From contig CP154954.1 in assembly GCA_039621445.1 (NCBI GenBank), positions 19,702,642 to 19,766,641 on the forward strand: 64,000 nt of DNA. Direction: 5' to 3'. The notes under the pieces are model-generated. The model made no database searches. It worked only from the letters and a program-made list of their open reading frames with translations, and was not told the DNA's origin. This document shows positions 61,640 through 64,000 of this stretch, piece after piece. The DNA is from Euglena gracilis. Lineage: Eukaryota; Euglenida; Euglenophyceae; Euglenales. Within the stretch, counting starts at the first letter, position 1. Each line of letters begins with the position of its first letter. The translations under genes were made by a program, and so were the position numbers.

Positions 61640-63090
61640 ACACCAGTCCCAACCCCCCTCCCCCGGGTGGGTGGTCCAAGACTAAAAACCTTGCAAAAAA
61701 CCTCATGGAACAGCCGGTCCACGGCACAGAGTCACGTAAGGGGTTTTTGTGCCAGGGGGGGGGGGAGGACTTGTGGTCGACAAATAATTCTGACAAACGG
61801 AAAATATCATTGGTCGGGAAGCAATGAAACGTAGGTCCCCGAAAATCCCCCAACTCACAATAAAAAGCCGGGCCGTAGCACGTGACTCCATGGGCGAGGT
61901 TCAGCTTTGGGCGGTTGTTTGCGTGCCTCCCCACCATGGACCGGACCCTCTCCACAGACAGGGTCGTGCAAGGCAGGCAGCTCACCAGCAACGCAAGGGG
62001 TTTTTGCGGTGCCCGTTTTTTGGACACAGTTTTGAACACAAAGTTAACAAACAATTAATCCAATAAAAAAATGAAAAGAGGGGAGTGACGGATTTTGAGC
62101 ATCAAGTCAACAAATGATTAATTGAATAAAAATAAAATCATCAAAAAAACCTCTGCCCCTGGCGAACTTGGCCGAAAATGCTTAGGACCCCCCCTCCCAA
62201 CATCCAGGGGGGGGGATGTGGGGGTTGTCACCAATTTTTACCAACCCCCGGGGGAACGATAACCCGATAAAAAAAAACGGTTTGACCAAAAACATGCAAA
62301 AAGTGGGCATCCGACTAAGCACAAGCCTGATTGGCTGGACAGCAGCAAGGCCCCTGCTGCGTAGACGTCCCTGAGCTCTAGGAAGTTCACGATGTCGGGT
62401 AATGTTGGAGGCTTTGTCCCGGCCGGCATGAGCGCATTCCAGCCGTCCTCCATGCCAAAGCCGATGGTGTCCCGTTTTCGTCGACTCCGGGACCTCGGGA
62501 GACAATACAAAGCCAACTCCAGCCACAGCTGCTGTCACTTTATACCACCATGTGATCACCCATGAAGAAGTTTCGTATTTGCAGTTGTTTTCCTCGAACG
62601 GTGGCTGTTGCAAATAGGGTGCCTTTCAAAGGGGTGCCTGGGCAAGCAAGTTACGTCTGTTTTCTTTTTTTGTCCGTTCGGTCCTCAAACGTCACAAAAA
62701 ACACATCAATGAAAAGCACCCTGGGAAAGCTTCTAAATGAAGCGGCATCAAAACCAGCTCCTTGAAATAGGGCTTTTACAGAAGCCATACTTTCTGTCCC
62801 CAGAAGAAGGGCACATGCAACTTAAAATACTGGTGTTTCCCTGTGAGAGCCATTGTTAAGGTGAGGTAATTTTCCTTCCATCGAGGAACACCATCAACTC
62901 CCCGGCGTACCCAAAGTTCACCTGGTTTGGGCCAGTCAAGTTGTGTCCACCACCTTCCATAACGCTGAGTACATGTGCCAGTTTTCGCACAAGGTCCACA
63001 CTCGCTGAAGGCCACCCACCAGAATATCGGCTCAAGGGGCGTCCCACATTTGGACCTTTCAAATACTCCCACATTAGATGAACACATGTC
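61640..63090 (-). CDS. Cluster of candidate exons, family unknown
   Basis: Three minus-strand segments look coding. About 62,850-63,074 contains LVRKLAHVLSVMEGGGHNLT with NQVNFGYAGELMVFLDG. About 62,340-62,490 contains GFGMEDGWNALMPAGTKPP with DIVNFLELRDVYAAGALLL. About 61,740-62,030 contains LVSCLPCTTLSVERVRSM with YGPAFYCELGDFRGPTFHCF. Each has competing frames and no firm splice sites, and I recognise no family. They could be one gene or unrelated remnants. A possible hAT-like end (CAAGCCTG) abuts the second segment at about 62,328. Confidence 0.25.
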
Positions 63091-63244
63091 TACAGGACAG
63101 TTCTTCCCAATGCGGCGTCACATGTTGCACGTTAGCATTGCGACGTAATTTACAATTGTAAGTTTCGCTTGTAACTTACGCGTAACTTACGGCGTAATTC
63201 ATTTTTTTAATTTCCGCCGTGTAATTTATGTTCTGCTTTTTTTC

Positions 63245-63412
63245 AGATAACGTGACCCCCCCTATTTGTCACCCCCCCCTAATAGTCGTCCCCCCCTTGG
63301 GGGGGCGACAATTAAGGGGGGGGTTACCGATGGACCCATGGAAATGTGGGGTAATTGAGTAACCCCCCCCTAATTGTCACCCCCCCTAATAGTCGCCAGG
63401 GGGGGTCAAAAC
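63245..63412. repeat. One-ended copy of the TAACGTGACCCCC element
   Basis: It is nearly identical to 55,659-55,820 from the left end through the ATAGTCGCC block. It then stops at GGGGGGGTCAAAACC without the right terminal repeat. Confidence 0.75.
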
Positions 63413-64000
63413 CAGGGTTCGGCGTATTTTTCCGCTTCGAATAATTCGAATTTTTCGAGGTTGAATTATTCGAATTTTTCGTGAGGAAAATTTCCAAAAA
63501 TTCCACAGGGTGAAGCACTGCAACGGGGATATGTTTTTTTCCGCCGCCGGCCAAAGTCCTTCCAAGGATAACGGCATTTTCAAGGTACTCGAAGACAGAA
63601 AACACCGGCGAGAGGTAATTCAGATGCATTTTGCCTTCCGTCCGCGGAAAATCCCGTCGGTGACAAAAAAAAAGATTTTTTGTTGCAGAAGTCCCCTTTA
63701 GTCGGCAGAAACCCTCCCGATGAAATTAACAAAAAAACCAACCCCGTCCCCAGACAATCCCACCCCGTACCGGGGGTGGGGGGACTTAAAGCCGAAAAAA
63801 TTGGTTCCAAACCTGAAAACAGCCAGAAAAAATTTGGCAGGTTTTGTTTGCAAGATGATGGAAAAAGGGTGATTTTGAAATTTTTGAGGCAGGATTTTCA
63901 AAAAAGGGCCGGGAAAATTTGGCCCGTACGCCAACATTCTCTATATCTGGCCCAAAACTGGCCAGCATGTGGCCCAAAACTGGCCAGCCTGCCCAAAGGT
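63413..64000. other. No gene recognised
   Basis: AT-rich sequence with ATTATTCGAATTTTTCG repeats near 63,440. No exon is supported. Confidence 0.45.

Noticed and set aside
61640-62060. Minus-strand frame treated as a complete gene
   Set aside because: No start, no domain, and competing frames; kept only as part of a low-confidence exon cluster.
62160-62328. Another complete hAT-like element next to the 62.4 kb segment
   Set aside because: Only the right end (CTAAGCACAAGCCTG) is clear; the left end and an 8-bp duplication could not be matched (CTTGGCCG against ATTGGCTG).

Overview
This window is nuclear DNA from an intron-rich, repeat-laden eukaryote, most likely a unicellular alga or related protist. 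The reasons are short GC-rich exons separated by introns of up to several kilobases, canonical GT/AG signals at most recognisable exons, microsatellites and minisatellites, a LINE-type retroelement, and many small DNA transposons. There are no bacterial operons, ribosome binding sites or phage genes. The species cannot be named from the sequence. Almost none of the long open frames are genes: most are translations of simple repeats or of G/C tracts.

Genes, all on the minus strand. (1) At 31.6-12.8 kb lies an NSUN2-type RNA cytosine-5 methyltransferase. Its exons are collinear with the family from the N-terminal segment through the SAM-binding motif (26.4 kb), the PCSGDG motif (24.5 kb), the GGRMVYS strand (24.1 kb) and the LPHxQNTGGFF block (22.9 kb) to C-terminal pieces at 19-12.8 kb. 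(2) At 10.7-5.1 kb lies a small secreted or ER-lumenal protein: a signal peptide, a SAP/ARMET-like helical unit, and a C-terminus ending in KEEL. Exon phases agree across three consecutive junctions. (3) At 2.95-0.5 kb are probable exons of a type II membrane glycosyltransferase: a membrane-anchor exon, and one exon matching the start of the GT92 (DUF23) catalytic domain. The gene runs off the left edge. Weak minus-strand exon candidates also occur at 44-45 kb and 61.6-63.1 kb.

Mobile DNA explains most of the rest. At least seven small elements have CA...TG ends, terminal inverted repeats and 8-bp target duplications, as in hAT elements. Many carry long G or C runs and a central GGCGCC-TTCG-GGCGCC type hairpin. 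One (19,974-21,538) still holds a hAT-type TTF zinc-finger fragment. A LINE with reverse transcriptase, CCHC knuckle and restriction-like endonuclease (59.1-54.6 kb) is interrupted by one of these elements, which itself contains another inverted-repeat element. A second, 5'-truncated LINE 3' end lies next to it. A 1.5-kb element with a 10-bp target duplication (34,398-35,899) is Mutator-like and sits inside a dispersed repeat whose uninterrupted relative is at 27.7-29.3 kb.

Tandem arrays include a 12-bp minisatellite of about 147 units (3.0-4.8 kb), CA and TA microsatellites, a roughly 77-bp satellite (31.7 kb), a roughly 90-bp satellite (9.3 and 40.6 kb), TATGGGG arrays (45.4-45.7 kb) and a roughly 50-bp unit (59.9 kb). 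The stretches 29.3-31.1, 36.8-43.6, 45.8-51.3 and 63.4-64.0 kb show no convincing gene.
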